Source: Bacteroidaceae bacterium (GTDB lineage Bacteria; Bacteroidota; Bacteroidia; Bacteroidales; Bacteroidaceae). Taken from it: 8,501 nt of DNA. The notes beneath the pieces were generated by a model. The model did no database searches. It saw only the letters and a program-made list of their open reading frames with translations, and was not told the DNA's origin. The position numbers and the translations under genes were made by a program. Position 1 is the first letter of the stretch. Each line of letters starts with the position of its first letter. Location: positions 1-8,501 of the forward strand of contig JAGBYN010000107.1 of assembly GCA_017628775.1 (NCBI GenBank), given 5' to 3'. Of the stretch, positions 1-6,164 are shown piece by piece.

Positions 1-363
1 AAAGCAGCCCTGAAAACCCAGTATTTTGCAAAATTGAGAAACGTACCTTCTTCACCGCGCAAGATGAGATATGTGGTGGATTTGATTCGCGGCATGGAGG
101 TGAATAGAGCTCTCGGAACCTTGAAGTTCTGTGCAAAAGCTGCTTCTGCTGATGTAGAGAAGTTGCTTCGCTCAGCAATTGCTAACTGGGAACAAAAGAA
201 CGAACGTAAAGCTGAAGACGGTGAATTGTTCGTTACCCAAATTTATGTTGACGGTGGCGCCACTTTGAAGAGAATGAGACGGGCTCCACAAGGTAGAGGT
301 TATAGAATCCGCAAACGTTCAAATCATGTGACTTTGTTCGTGGGCACTAAAACTAATGATTAA
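1..363 (+). CDS. rplV: Large subunit ribosomal protein uL22 (5' partial)
   Basis: This is uL22, a 23S rRNA-binding protein of the large subunit whose long beta-hairpin lines the peptide exit tunnel. The reading frame is open from base 1 and 120 residues are visible. Bacteroidales uL22 is about 136 residues from memory, so roughly 15 N-terminal residues lie outside the window. A TTG at 34 could be taken as a start, but the upstream residues (KTQYFAKL) match the family, so the gene is cut by the window edge. The core SPRKMR and the helix RGMEVNRAL are followed by the hairpin region, GGATLKRM to [13 protein letters not shown], at visible residues about 85-111. LKR (visible 89-91) aligns with E. 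coli MKR 82-84, whose deletion gives erythromycin resistance; nothing is deleted here. The stop lies 11 bases before rpsC. Confidence 0.97.
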   Translation, partial: KAALKTQYFAKLRNVPSSPRKMRYVVDLIRGMEVNRALGTLKFCAKAASADVEKLLRSAIANWEQKNERKAEDGELFVTQIYVDGGATLKRMRRAPQGRGYRIRKRSNHVTLFVGTKTND

Positions 364-374
364 TAATAAGTAGT

Positions 375-1097
375 ATGGGACAGAAAGTAAATCCGATAAG
401 CAACCGATTAGGTATTATTAGAGGTTGGGATTCTAACTGGTACGGAGGCAAGGACTTTGGAGATTCTTTGTTGGAAGACAGCAAGATCCGTAAGTACTTG
501 AATGCTCGTTTAGCTCAGGCTAGTGTATCAAGAATCGTTATTGAACGTACTTTGAAACTCGTGACTATCACAGTTTGTACTGCACGTCCGGGTTTGATCA
601 TTGGTAAAGGTGGTCAGGAAGTTGACAAGTTGAAAGAGGAATTGAAGAAGATTACCGATAAGGATATCCAAATCAATATCTTTGAGATCAAAAAGCCTGA
701 ACTTGATGCCGTAATTGTTGCTAACAATATTGCACGTCAAGTAGAAGGTAAGATCGCTTATCGCCGTGCTATCAAGATGGCTATTGCTAACACCATGAGA
801 AGCGGTGCTGAAGGTATCAAAGTATTGATTTCTGGACGTTTGAATGGTGCTGAAATGGCGCGTTCTGAAATGTATAAGGAAGGACGTACTCCATTGCACA
901 CTTTCCGTGCGGATATCGACTATTGCCAAGCTGAAGCTTTGACAAAAGTTGGTTTGTTGGGAATCAAGGTGTGGATTTGCCGTGGCGAAGTTTATGGCAA
1001 ACGTGATTTGGCACCTAACTTCACTCAAGCTAAAGAGAGCAGCCGTGGTAACAACGGTGGCAAAAACTTCCGTAAAAAGAAGAACAATAATCGTTAA
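375..1097 (+). CDS. rpsC: Small subunit ribosomal protein uS3
   Basis: uS3 sits at the mRNA entry side of the small-subunit head. At 240 residues it is close to the E. coli length (233). The N-terminus [14 protein letters not shown] is the typical family start and fixes the ATG. A type 2 KH RNA-binding domain carries the GLIIGKGG loop at residues 73-80. The C-terminal domain follows, with RR and K at 130, 131 and 134; these align with the E. coli Arg131, Arg132 and Lys135 implicated in mRNA helicase activity. The signature region [13 protein letters not shown] starts near residue 153. The last 20 residues form a Gly/Asn/Lys-rich basic tail that is probably disordered. The leader has no SD sequence; A is present at -3 and -6. 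It lies 11 bases after rplV and 19 before rplP. Confidence 0.98.
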   Translation: MGQKVNPISNRLGIIRGWDSNWYGGKDFGDSLLEDSKIRKYLNARLAQASVSRIVIERTLKLVTITVCTARPGLIIGKGGQEVDKLKEELKKITDKDIQINIFEIKKPELDAVIVANNIARQVEGKIAYRRAIKMAIANTMRSGAEGIKVLISGRLNGAEMARSEMYKEGRTPLHTFRADIDYCQAEALTKVGLLGIKVWICRGEVYGKRDLAPNFTQAKESSRGNNGGKNFRKKKNNNR

Positions 1098-1116
1098 TTT
1101 TTGAAATTTAAGAATT

Positions 1117-1542
1117 ATGTTACAACCGAAAAGAACAAAATATAGAAGACCGCAGAAGGGTCGTTGCAAAGGTAACGCTCAACGTGGTAACCAATTGGCT
1201 TTCGGATCGTTCGGTATTAAGTCTCTCGATACACACTGGATTACCGGTCGTCAAATTGAGGCAGCTCGTATTGCTGTGACTCGTTACATGCAACGTGAAG
1301 GTCAAATTTGGATTCGTATCTTCCCTGATAAACCTGTAACCAAGAAGCCGGCTGACGTGCGTATGGGTAAGGGTAAGGGAGACCCTGTAGGATATGTATT
1401 CCCAATCACTCCTGGACGTATTATCTTCGAAGTGGAAGGAGTATCTTACGAAGTGGCTAAGGAAGCTTTGCGCCTTGCAGCACAAAAACTTCCTGTTACA
1501 ACTAAGTTTATTGTTAGACGTGATTACGATAAAAACGCTTAA
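1117..1542 (+). CDS. rplP: Large subunit ribosomal protein uL16
   Basis: uL16 binds 23S rRNA near the A site and central protuberance and is added late in large-subunit assembly. At 141 residues it is slightly longer than E. coli uL16 (136). The basic N-terminus [16 protein letters not shown] is typical and defines the start. The block [20 protein letters not shown] (residues 41-60) is the family signature. VRMGKGKG (81-88) is the loop near the peptidyl-transferase centre; Arg82 aligns with E. coli Arg81, which is hydroxylated there by YcfD (RoxA). Whether this organism has such an enzyme cannot be told from this window. The leader has no SD sequence, but A is present at -3 and -6. rpmC follows after only 2 bases, which suggests translational coupling. 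Confidence 0.98.
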   Translation: MLQPKRTKYRRPQKGRCKGNAQRGNQLAFGSFGIKSLDTHWITGRQIEAARIAVTRYMQREGQIWIRIFPDKPVTKKPADVRMGKGKGDPVGYVFPITPGRIIFEVEGVSYEVAKEALRLAAQKLPVTTKFIVRRDYDKNA

Positions 1543-1544
1543 TT

Positions 1545-1739
1545 ATGAAGATTGCAGAAATTAGAGAATTAGCTACCAACGAATTGGTTGAGCGTATTCA
1601 GACTGAAGAGGCCAATTACACACAGATGCTGTTAAACCATTCTGTCGCTCCTTTGGAGAATCCTGCACAGATTAAAGCGGCTCGTCGTAATATCGCACGC
1701 TTGAAGACCGTGTTGCGTCAGAGAGAACTTAACAAATAA
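1545..1739 (+). CDS. rpmC: Large subunit ribosomal protein uL29
   Basis: uL29 is a small, mostly helical large-subunit protein next to uL23 at the tunnel exit, where targeting factors dock. At 64 residues it is the normal family size. The sequence reads as two long helices: an N-terminal one ([22 protein letters not shown] in outline) and a C-terminal one with the basic signature [19 protein letters not shown] near residues 43-61. A short loop with HSVAPLENP joins them. The ATG is 2 bases after the rplP stop (TAA-TT-ATG) and the stop is 2 bases before rpsQ. There is no SD sequence, so it probably relies on reinitiation or on its A-rich leader. Confidence 0.97.
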   Translation: MKIAEIRELATNELVERIQTEEANYTQMLLNHSVAPLENPAQIKAARRNIARLKTVLRQRELNK

Positions 1740-1741
1740 TA

Positions 1742-2008
1742 ATGGTCCACATGGAAGCTAGAAATTTAAGAAAGACAAGAACAGGTGTTGTAGTAAGCGA
1801 CAAAATGGATAAGACCATTGTTGTGGCTGCTAAGTTTAAGGAAAAACACCCTATTTATGGTAAATTCGTTTCTAAAACGAAAAAGTACCATGCTCATGAC
1901 GAGAAGAATGATTGTCATGTAGGTGACACAGTGTTGATTATGGAGACTCGTCCATTGAGCAAGACTAAATGTTGGAGAGTTGTAGAAATCGTAGAAAGAG
2001 CTAAGTAA
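1742..2008 (+). CDS. rpsQ: Small subunit ribosomal protein uS17
   Basis: uS17 is a primary 16S rRNA-binding protein of the small-subunit body with an OB-fold. It is 88 residues if begun at 1742. The pattern [17 protein letters not shown] (about 15-31) and the signature [14 protein letters not shown] (61-74) identify it. An in-frame ATG at 1751 would give 85 residues beginning MEARNLRK, where similarity to other Bacteroidales proteins becomes firm. I chose 1742 because it keeps the 2-base gap seen at both neighbouring junctions and has A at -3 and -6, whereas the 1751 site has C at -3; this choice is uncertain. Cys77 in TKCWR replaces the basic residue I expect there. The rplN ATG follows after 2 bases, so there is no room for a separate spc promoter. 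Confidence 0.96.
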   Translation: MVHMEARNLRKTRTGVVVSDKMDKTIVVAAKFKEKHPIYGKFVSKTKKYHAHDEKNDCHVGDTVLIMETRPLSKTKCWRVVEIVERAK

Positions 2009-2010
2009 TT

Positions 2011-2376
2011 ATGATACAAGCAGAATCTAGATTAGTAGTTGCAGATAATAGCGGTGCTCGTGAAGCACTTTGTATTCGTGTTTTAGGCGGTACAAAAAGA
2101 CGCTATGCTTCTGTAGGTGATGTGATTGTCGTTTCTGTAAAGAGCGTTATCCCATCAAGTGATGTTAAAAAAGGTGCAGTATCAAAAGCTTTGATTGTAC
2201 GTACTAAGAAGGAGATTCTTCGTGCTGACGGATCATATATCCGTTTTGATGATAATGCCTGCGTATTGTTGAACAACGCTGGTGAGTTGAGAGGAAGTCG
2301 TATTTTCGGCCCTGTTGCCCGTGAGTTGCGTGCTGCAAACATGAAAGTGGTTTCTTTGGCACCTGAAGTACTTTAA
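2011..2376 (+). CDS. rplN: Large subunit ribosomal protein uL14
   Basis: uL14 forms an intersubunit bridge and neighbours bL19; in many bacteria the assembly or silencing factor RsfS binds it. At 121 residues it is the usual length (E. coli 123). [19 protein letters not shown] is the normal N-terminus, and the family signature lies in the block from [14 protein letters not shown] (about residue 52) through [30 protein letters not shown]. This is the first gene of the classical spc operon, yet here it starts 2 bases after rpsQ. The leader lacks a full SD sequence; A is at -3. Confidence 0.98.
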   Translation: MIQAESRLVVADNSGAREALCIRVLGGTKRRYASVGDVIVVSVKSVIPSSDVKKGAVSKALIVRTKKEILRADGSYIRFDDNACVLLNNAGELRGSRIFGPVARELRAANMKVVSLAPEVL

Positions 2377-2397
2377 TTTTTTAAGAAATATAAAGTA

Positions 2398-2718
2398 ATG
2401 AGTAAGTTACATATTAAAAAAGGCGATACAGTTTACGTGAATGCTGGCGAGGACAAAGGCCGCACAGGTAAAGTGTTGAAGGTGTTTGTTGAAAAACAAC
2501 GTGCCATCGTAGAAGGCTTGAATATGGTGTCTAAGAGCCAAAAGCCAAGCGCAAAGAATCCTCAAGGAGGAATTGTGAAGCAAGAAGCTTCTATTCATAT
2601 TTCTAACTTGAATGTTCTTGATCCTAAGACTGGCAAACCGACACGTATTGGTAGAAAATTAAACGCAGACGGCAAATTGGTTCGTTATGCTAAAAAATCA
2701 GGAGAGGAGATTAAGTAA
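2398..2718 (+). CDS. rplX: Large subunit ribosomal protein uL24
   Basis: uL24 binds the 5' part of 23S rRNA and starts large-subunit assembly; it also sits near the tunnel exit. It has 106 residues (E. coli 104). An N-terminal KOW motif is clear: [21 protein letters not shown] at residues 6-26. The middle [30 protein letters not shown] and the end [23 protein letters not shown] are typical. The leader of 21 bases after rplN is A/T-rich with no SD sequence. The final A of its TAA stop is the first base of the rplE ATG, a 1-base overlap. The last codons carry two AGGAG runs that could serve as the ribosome-binding site of rplE. Confidence 0.97.
   Translation: MSKLHIKKGDTVYVNAGEDKGRTGKVLKVFVEKQRAIVEGLNMVSKSQKPSAKNPQGGIVKQEASIHISNLNVLDPKTGKPTRIGRKLNADGKLVRYAKKSGEEIK
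2700..2709 (+). promoter_or_regulatory. Tandem AGGAG, possible Shine-Dalgarno for rplE
   Basis: Two adjoining AGGAG pentamers (2700-2704 and 2705-2709) end 8 bases before the rplE ATG at 2718. The spacing suits a Shine-Dalgarno site. They lie inside rplX codons for Ser-Gly-Glu-Glu, so the protein sequence could explain them; function is an inference. Confidence 0.4.
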
Positions 2719-3275
2719 TGGGAAATACTGCAAGCCTTAAGAAAGAATATGCAGAGCGTATTGCGCCTGCGTTGAAGAAGCAATTCAATTATAGTTCTAC
2801 TATGCAGATTCCTGTACTCAAGAAGATTGTTATCAATCAAGGTTTGGGTATGGCAACTGCAGACAAGAAGATCATTGATATTGCAATCAATGAAATTACA
2901 GCTATTACTGGTCAAAAGGCAGTAGCTACTGTTTCTAAGAAGGACGTTGCGAACTTCAAATTGCGTAAGAAAATGCCTATCGGTGTGATGGTAACATTGC
3001 GTCGTGAGAGAATGTATGAGTTCTTGGAGAAATTGGTACGTGTGGCTTTGCCCCGTATCCGTGACTTCAAAGGTATCGAAAGCAAGTTTGACGGACGTGG
3101 TAACTATACTTTGGGTATTCAGGAGCAAATTATTTTCCCTGAAATCAACATTGACTCTATCGAACGTATTCTTGGTATGAACATTACATTTGTGACTACC
3201 GCTAAGACCGATGAGGAAGGTTATGCATTGCTCAAAGAGTTCGGCTTACCTTTTAAAAACGCTAAAACCGATTAA
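2718..3275 (+). CDS. rplE: Large subunit ribosomal protein uL5
   Basis: uL5 binds 5S rRNA, helps place it in the central protuberance, and contacts the P-site tRNA. At 185 residues it is normal (E. coli 179). Identifying blocks are [14 protein letters not shown] (residues 31-44), the family signature [34 protein letters not shown] (about 63-96), and [20 protein letters not shown] near 124-143. The ATG overlaps the rplX stop by one base (TAATG), so translation is probably coupled. The -3 base is G, with the double AGGAG upstream. In E. coli the S8 repressor binds mRNA near the start of this gene; I did not see an obvious copy of that structure here, but I could not fold the RNA. Confidence 0.98.
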   Translation: MGNTASLKKEYAERIAPALKKQFNYSSTMQIPVLKKIVINQGLGMATADKKIIDIAINEITAITGQKAVATVSKKDVANFKLRKKMPIGVMVTLRRERMYEFLEKLVRVALPRIRDFKGIESKFDGRGNYTLGIQEQIIFPEINIDSIERILGMNITFVTTAKTDEEGYALLKEFGLPFKNAKTD

Positions 3276-3281
3276 TACGAT

Positions 3282-3581
3282 ATGGCAAAAGAATCAATGA
3301 AGGCTCGTGAAGTTAAAAGAGCCAAAATGGTAGCTAAGTATGCCGAGAAGCGCGCCGCTTTGAAGAAAATCGTGAACACAGGAGATCCTGTAGAGGCTTT
3401 TGAGGCTGCTCAAAAGTTGCAACGCATCCCTAAGAACGCTAATCCTATCCGTTTGCACAACCGTTGCAAATTGACTGGACGTCCAAAAGGATATATGCGT
3501 CAATTCGGAATCTCACGTATTCAGTTCCGTGAAATGGCTTCAAGTGGATTGATTCCCGGAGTTAAGAAGTCAAGCTGGTAA
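3282..3581 (+). CDS. rpsN: Small subunit ribosomal protein uS14, zinc-independent form
   Basis: uS14 is a small-subunit head protein close to uS3 and uS10. It has 99 residues (E. coli 101). This is the long form without the zinc ribbon: only one cysteine is present (Cys62, in [17 protein letters not shown]), where the short C+ form of about 61 residues would have two CxxC pairs. The C-terminal signature [22 protein letters not shown] is clear. The N-terminus [13 protein letters not shown] gives the ATG, 6 bases after rplE. The leader has no SD sequence and G at -3. A 54-base gap, the longest in the window, follows. Confidence 0.98.
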   Translation: MAKESMKAREVKRAKMVAKYAEKRAALKKIVNTGDPVEAFEAAQKLQRIPKNANPIRLHNRCKLTGRPKGYMRQFGISRIQFREMASSGLIPGVKKSSW

Positions 3582-3590
3582 TTTATTTAT

Positions 3591-3618
3591 TTAATATTGT
3601 CGGGAGAGTCCCGATTAA
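3591..3618 (+). promoter_or_regulatory. Hairpin in the rpsN-rpsH gap
   Basis: A perfect 5-bp stem, TCGGG (3600-3604) and CCCGA (3610-3614), closes a 5-base AGAGT loop. A second short stem, TTAA (3591-3594) with TTAA (3615-3618), can stack below it, leaving 3595-3599 as a bulge on the left side. It lies in A/T-rich DNA 17 bases before the rpsH ATG. There is no T-run right after the stem, so a terminator is unlikely. A protein-binding leader, for example for S8, or an mRNA stability element is possible. The structure is seen; the role is a guess. Confidence 0.4.
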
Positions 3619-3635
3619 TTAAAATCTTTTATAAA

Positions 3636-4031
3636 ATGACAGATCCAATAGCAGATTATTTGACGCGCTTGCGTAATGCCATTCAAGCTAAGCACAGAGT
3701 GGTAGAAGTGCCTGCGTCAAATTTGAAAAAGGAAATCACAAAGATCCTTTTCGACAAGGGCTACATCTTGAACTACAAGTTTGTTGAAGATGGTCCTCAG
3801 GGTACAATCAAAGTTGCGCTGAAGTATGATTCAGTGAACAAAGTGAATGCAATCAAGAAATTGATTCGTGTGTCTACTCCGGGTATGCGTAAGTATACCG
3901 GTTACAAGGACATGCCGAGAGTTATTAACGGATTGGGTATTGCTATCATATCTACATCCAAAGGTGTAATGACAGACAAGGAAGCTGCTGAACTTAAGAT
4001 CGGTGGTGAAGTTCTTTGTTATGTATATTAA
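3636..4031 (+). CDS. rpsH: Small subunit ribosomal protein uS8
   Basis: uS8 binds helix 21 of 16S rRNA and organises the small-subunit central domain; in E. coli it is also the repressor of the spc operon. At 131 residues it matches the family (E. coli 130). MTDPIADYLTRLRNA is the typical N-terminus and sets the start at 3636. The frame stays open upstream to a TTG at 3597, but that extension would be unlike any uS8 I know and would cross the hairpin. The signature GIAIISTSKGVMTDKEA is at 101-117, and the C-terminus GGEVLCYVY is typical. The leader is AT-rich with AAA directly before the ATG and no SD sequence. rplF follows after 16 bases. Confidence 0.98.
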   Translation: MTDPIADYLTRLRNAIQAKHRVVEVPASNLKKEITKILFDKGYILNYKFVEDGPQGTIKVALKYDSVNKVNAIKKLIRVSTPGMRKYTGYKDMPRVINGLGIAIISTSKGVMTDKEAAELKIGGEVLCYVY

Positions 4032-4035
4032 TTTT

Positions 4036-4041
4036 GGAGGG
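4036..4041 (+). promoter_or_regulatory. Strong Shine-Dalgarno of rplF
   Basis: GGAGGG ends 6 bases before the rplF ATG at 4048, a near-ideal Shine-Dalgarno site in the non-coding gap after rpsH. Most neighbouring genes have none. The -3 base of this start is C, not the purine seen at most other starts in the operon. Confidence 0.8.
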
Positions 4042-4047
4042 TAACAT

Positions 4048-4620
4048 ATGTCTAGAATAGGAAAATTACCAATCAGCATCCCGGCAGGTGTAACTGTAAC
4101 TATCAGTGATGCAAATGTGGTTTCTGTAAAAGGACCAAAAGGTGAAATGACTCAGGCTGTGCATCCTTCAATCAAGGTTGAGAATGCAGGCGCTGAAATC
4201 GTTCTTACTATCGATGAGCAAAATGATACAGTTGAAACAAAGCAAAAGCAAGCTTTCCATGGTTTGTATCGTGCTTTGATCAACAATATGGTAGTAGGCG
4301 TTTCAGAGGGTTATGTAAAGAAAATGGAGTTAGTTGGTGTCGGTTTCCGCGCTAGCAACCAAGGTAACTTGATTGAGTTCTCTTTGGGTTATACTCATAG
4401 CATTTTCTTCCAATTGCCTAACGAGATTAAGGTAGAGACCAAGTCTGAGAGAAATCAGAATCCTCTTATTATATTGGAGTCTTGCGACAAACAACTTTTG
4501 GGTCAAGTTTGTGCAAAAATTCGTTCTTTCCGTAAGCCTGAGCCTTACAAAGGTAAGGGTGTTTTGTTCGTTGGTGAGCAAATTCGTAGAAAGTCTGGTA
4601 AATCAGCTGGTGCTAAGTAA
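4048..4620 (+). CDS. rplF: Large subunit ribosomal protein uL6
   Basis: uL6 is a two-domain 23S rRNA-binding protein near the sarcin-ricin loop and factor-binding site. At 190 residues it is longer than E. coli uL6 (177) but about the size I recall for Bacteroidales. The N-terminus MSRIGKLPISIPAGV is typical. The first domain runs to about residue 88 and the second from about 90 (KKMELVGVGFRA). The C-terminal signature PEPYKGKGVLFVGEQIRRKSGK is at 164-185. Some of the extra length lies in the acidic stretch near residues 46-64. It has one of the two clearest Shine-Dalgarno sites in the window. rplR follows after 18 bases. Confidence 0.98.
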   Translation: MSRIGKLPISIPAGVTVTISDANVVSVKGPKGEMTQAVHPSIKVENAGAEIVLTIDEQNDTVETKQKQAFHGLYRALINNMVVGVSEGYVKKMELVGVGFRASNQGNLIEFSLGYTHSIFFQLPNEIKVETKSERNQNPLIILESCDKQLLGQVCAKIRSFRKPEPYKGKGVLFVGEQIRRKSGKSAGAK

Positions 4621-4638
4621 TTTTAAAATTGTAAGATT

Positions 4639-4980
4639 ATGACAACGAAATTAGAAAGACGAATCAAGATTAAGTATAGAGTACGCAATAAGATTTCAGG
4701 TACTGCTGAACGTCCGCGTATGTCAGTGTTTAGAAGTAACAAGCAAATTTACGTTCAAATTATCAATGACGTAACAGGTACTACTTTGGCGGCAGCATCT
4801 TCTTTGGGTATGGAAGTAATGCCTAAAAAAGAGCAAGCAGCAAAAGTGGGTGAACTGATTGCAAAGAAAGCGTTGGAGGCTGGTATTACTACCGTAGTCT
4901 TCGATCGTAATGGTTACTTGTATCACGGAAGAGTGAAAGAAGTTGCTGACGCAGCACGTAACGGTGGACTTAAATTTTAA
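4639..4980 (+). CDS. rplR: Large subunit ribosomal protein uL18
   Basis: uL18 binds 5S rRNA and, with uL5, brings it into the central protuberance. It has 113 residues (E. coli 117). The basic N-terminal arm [19 protein letters not shown] is followed by the 5S-binding core [32 protein letters not shown] (residues 24-55), and by [28 protein letters not shown] at the C-terminus, the standard family ending. The leader contains TAAGATTATG with A at -3 and -6 and no SD sequence. The rpsE ATG follows after 6 bases. Confidence 0.98.
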   Translation: MTTKLERRIKIKYRVRNKISGTAERPRMSVFRSNKQIYVQIINDVTGTTLAAASSLGMEVMPKKEQAAKVGELIAKKALEAGITTVVFDRNGYLYHGRVKEVADAARNGGLKF

Positions 4981-4986
4981 TGGATT

Positions 4987-5499
4987 ATGGCAATTAATAG
5001 AGTTAAGATAAGCAGTGATATCGAATTAAAGGACAGATTGGTTGCTATCAATCGTGTTACCAAAGTAACAAAAGGTGGTAGAACATTTACTTTTGCTGCT
5101 ATTGTTGTGGTTGGTAACGGAAATGGTATCATTGGTTGGGGACTTGGTAAGGCCGGTGAAGTAACAGCTGCTATTGCTAAAGGTGTAGAGGCTGCTAAAA
5201 AGAACTTGGTGAAAGTTCCTGTATTGAATGGTACAGTTCCTCACGAGCAAGCTGCTAAATTTGGTGGTGCTGAAGTATTCATCAAACCTGCATCACATGG
5301 TACCGGAGTAGTAGCCGGTGGTGCAATGCGCGCAGTGTGTGAGAGTGTTGGTATTACAGATTGTTTGGCTAAGTCTAAGGGTTCATCTAACCCTCACAAC
5401 TTAGTGAAAGCAACCATCTTGGCTTTGGCTGAGATGCGTGATGCGAGAACTATTGCACAGAACCGTGGTGTGAATTTGGATAAAGTATTTAGAGGATAA
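4987..5499 (+). CDS. rpsE: Small subunit ribosomal protein uS5
   Basis: uS5 lies at the mRNA entry channel and contributes to decoding accuracy and to the spectinomycin site. It has 170 residues (E. coli 167). The N-terminal double-stranded-RNA-binding-like domain spans about 14-77, and its loop [11 protein letters not shown] (24-34) corresponds to the E. coli region where spectinomycin-resistance changes map; no deletion is evident. The C-terminal domain carries [19 protein letters not shown] (105-123) and [13 protein letters not shown]. The leader has A at -3 and only a weak TGGA upstream. The TAA stop (5497-5499) overlaps the rpmD Shine-Dalgarno site, and rpmD begins 11 bases on. Confidence 0.98.
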   Translation: MAINRVKISSDIELKDRLVAINRVTKVTKGGRTFTFAAIVVVGNGNGIIGWGLGKAGEVTAAIAKGVEAAKKNLVKVPVLNGTVPHEQAAKFGGAEVFIKPASHGTGVVAGGAMRAVCESVGITDCLAKSKGSSNPHNLVKATILALAEMRDARTIAQNRGVNLDKVFRG

Positions 5500-5504
5500 G
5501 GAGG
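5498..5504 (+). promoter_or_regulatory. Consensus Shine-Dalgarno of rpmD
   Basis: AAGGAGG, a full-length match to the anti-Shine-Dalgarno of 16S rRNA, ends 6 bases before the rpmD ATG at 5511. It overlaps the last two bases of the rpsE stop codon. It is the strongest such site in the window and stands out because most genes here lack one; the -3 base is T. Confidence 0.85.
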
Positions 5505-5510
5505 TTTTAT

Positions 5511-5687
5511 ATGGCAACTATTAAAGTTAAGCAAGTAAAGAGCAGAATCGGCTCTCCTATTGATCAAAAAAGAACTCTTGATACATTAGGTTTGAGAAAA
5601 CTGAATCAAGTAGTTGAGATTGAAGACACTCCTTCAGCTCGCGGTATGATTCGCAAGCTTCATCACTTGGTGAAAGTTGTAGATTAA
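5511..5687 (+). CDS. rpmD: Large subunit ribosomal protein uL30
   Basis: uL30 is a small large-subunit protein that binds 23S rRNA. The gene encodes 58 residues (E. coli 59). I read it directly from the sequence: [20 protein letters not shown] at the N-terminus, then [37 protein letters not shown] in outline. The pattern K-x-x-S-x-I-G and the LGLRKLNQ block (25-33) are diagnostic, and its place between rpsE and rplO is the conserved one. The start is fixed by the strong Shine-Dalgarno 6 bases upstream. A 26-base A/T-rich gap with no visible promoter separates it from rplO. Confidence 0.97.
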   Translation: MATIKVKQVKSRIGSPIDQKRTLDTLGLRKLNQVVEIEDTPSARGMIRKLHHLVKVVD

Positions 5688-5713
5688 TTTATTTACTATT
5701 AAACTGATACAAA

Positions 5714-6160
5714 ATGAAATTAAATACTTTAAAACCAGCTTGTGGTTCTGTACAAACTCGTAAGAGAGTTGGTCGTGGTGCCGGTTCAGGTTTAGGCGGT
5801 ACTTCTACCCGTGGACACAAGGGTGCCAAGGCAAGATCTGGTTATAAGAAGAAGATAGGTTTTGAGGGCGGACAGATGCCTTTGCAACGTCGTTTGCCTA
5901 AGTACGGCTTCAAGAACATTAATCGTGTTGAGTACAAGGCTATCAATCTTGATACTATTCAAGCTTTGGTAACAGCTAAGAATTTGGAAACAGTTACTTT
6001 GGCTGACTTGGTAGCTGCAGGTTTGACTTCACCTAAGCATTTGGTAAAGGTGTTGGGCAACGGTCAGCTTACTTCAAAGGTTAATGTAGAGGCAAACGCA
6101 TTCTCTAAGAGTGCAGAAGCAGCTATTGTTGCTGCCGGTGGTAACGCTACAAAACTTTAA
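5714..6160 (+). CDS. rplO: Large subunit ribosomal protein uL15
   Basis: uL15 is a large-subunit protein with a long basic N-terminal extension that threads into 23S rRNA. At 148 residues it is normal (E. coli 144). The glycine- and arginine-rich arm (about 15-50) includes RVGRGAGSGLGGTSTRGHKG, followed by FEGGQMPLQRRLPKYGF (50-66). The globular C-terminal domain contains HLVKVLGNGQLTSKVNVEANAFSKSAEAAI (109-138), the family signature. The C-terminal half looks more variable than the arm, as usual. The leader has AAA just before the ATG and no SD sequence. secY starts 4 bases after the stop. Confidence 0.98.
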   Translation: MKLNTLKPACGSVQTRKRVGRGAGSGLGGTSTRGHKGAKARSGYKKKIGFEGGQMPLQRRLPKYGFKNINRVEYKAINLDTIQALVTAKNLETVTLADLVAAGLTSPKHLVKVLGNGQLTSKVNVEANAFSKSAEAAIVAAGGNATKL

Positions 6161-6164
6161 TTCA

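Noticed and set aside
34..36. TTG as the true start of rplV
   Set aside because: The codons upstream of it encode residues conserved in uL22 and the frame is open to base 1, so the gene is simply cut by the window edge.
677..684. TAnnTTTG match to the Bacteroidota -7 promoter element inside rpsC (another at 6386-6393 inside secY, and a 7-of-8 match at 3592-3599)
   Set aside because: No TTTG element was found at the expected distance upstream of any of them, and an 8-base pattern with two free positions is expected by chance at this length.
528..1169. Long minus-strand open frame (213 codons) opposite rpsC, and other minus-strand frames opposite rplP, rplE, rplF, secY and map
   Set aside because: They lie wholly or almost wholly opposite highly conserved ribosomal or essential genes, their translations are low-complexity Ser/Thr/Leu/Cys-rich mixtures without recognisable domains, and they reflect the codon bias of the plus strand.
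3597..3635. TTG start extending rpsH by 13 residues
   Set aside because: The extension would translate the gap hairpin and has no counterpart in uS8; MTDPIADYLTR at 3636 is the family N-terminus.
4619..4630. 12-base perfect palindrome AATTTTAAAATT between rplF and rplR
   Set aside because: It is pure A/T with no loop, so it would not form a stable hairpin, and such palindromes are common in A/T-rich gaps.
6111..6164. Upstream ATG extending secY by 18 residues into rplO
   Set aside because: The extension is out of frame with rplO and unlike SecY N-termini; MKKLIETLKNIWKIEDLRQR at 6165 is the standard start.
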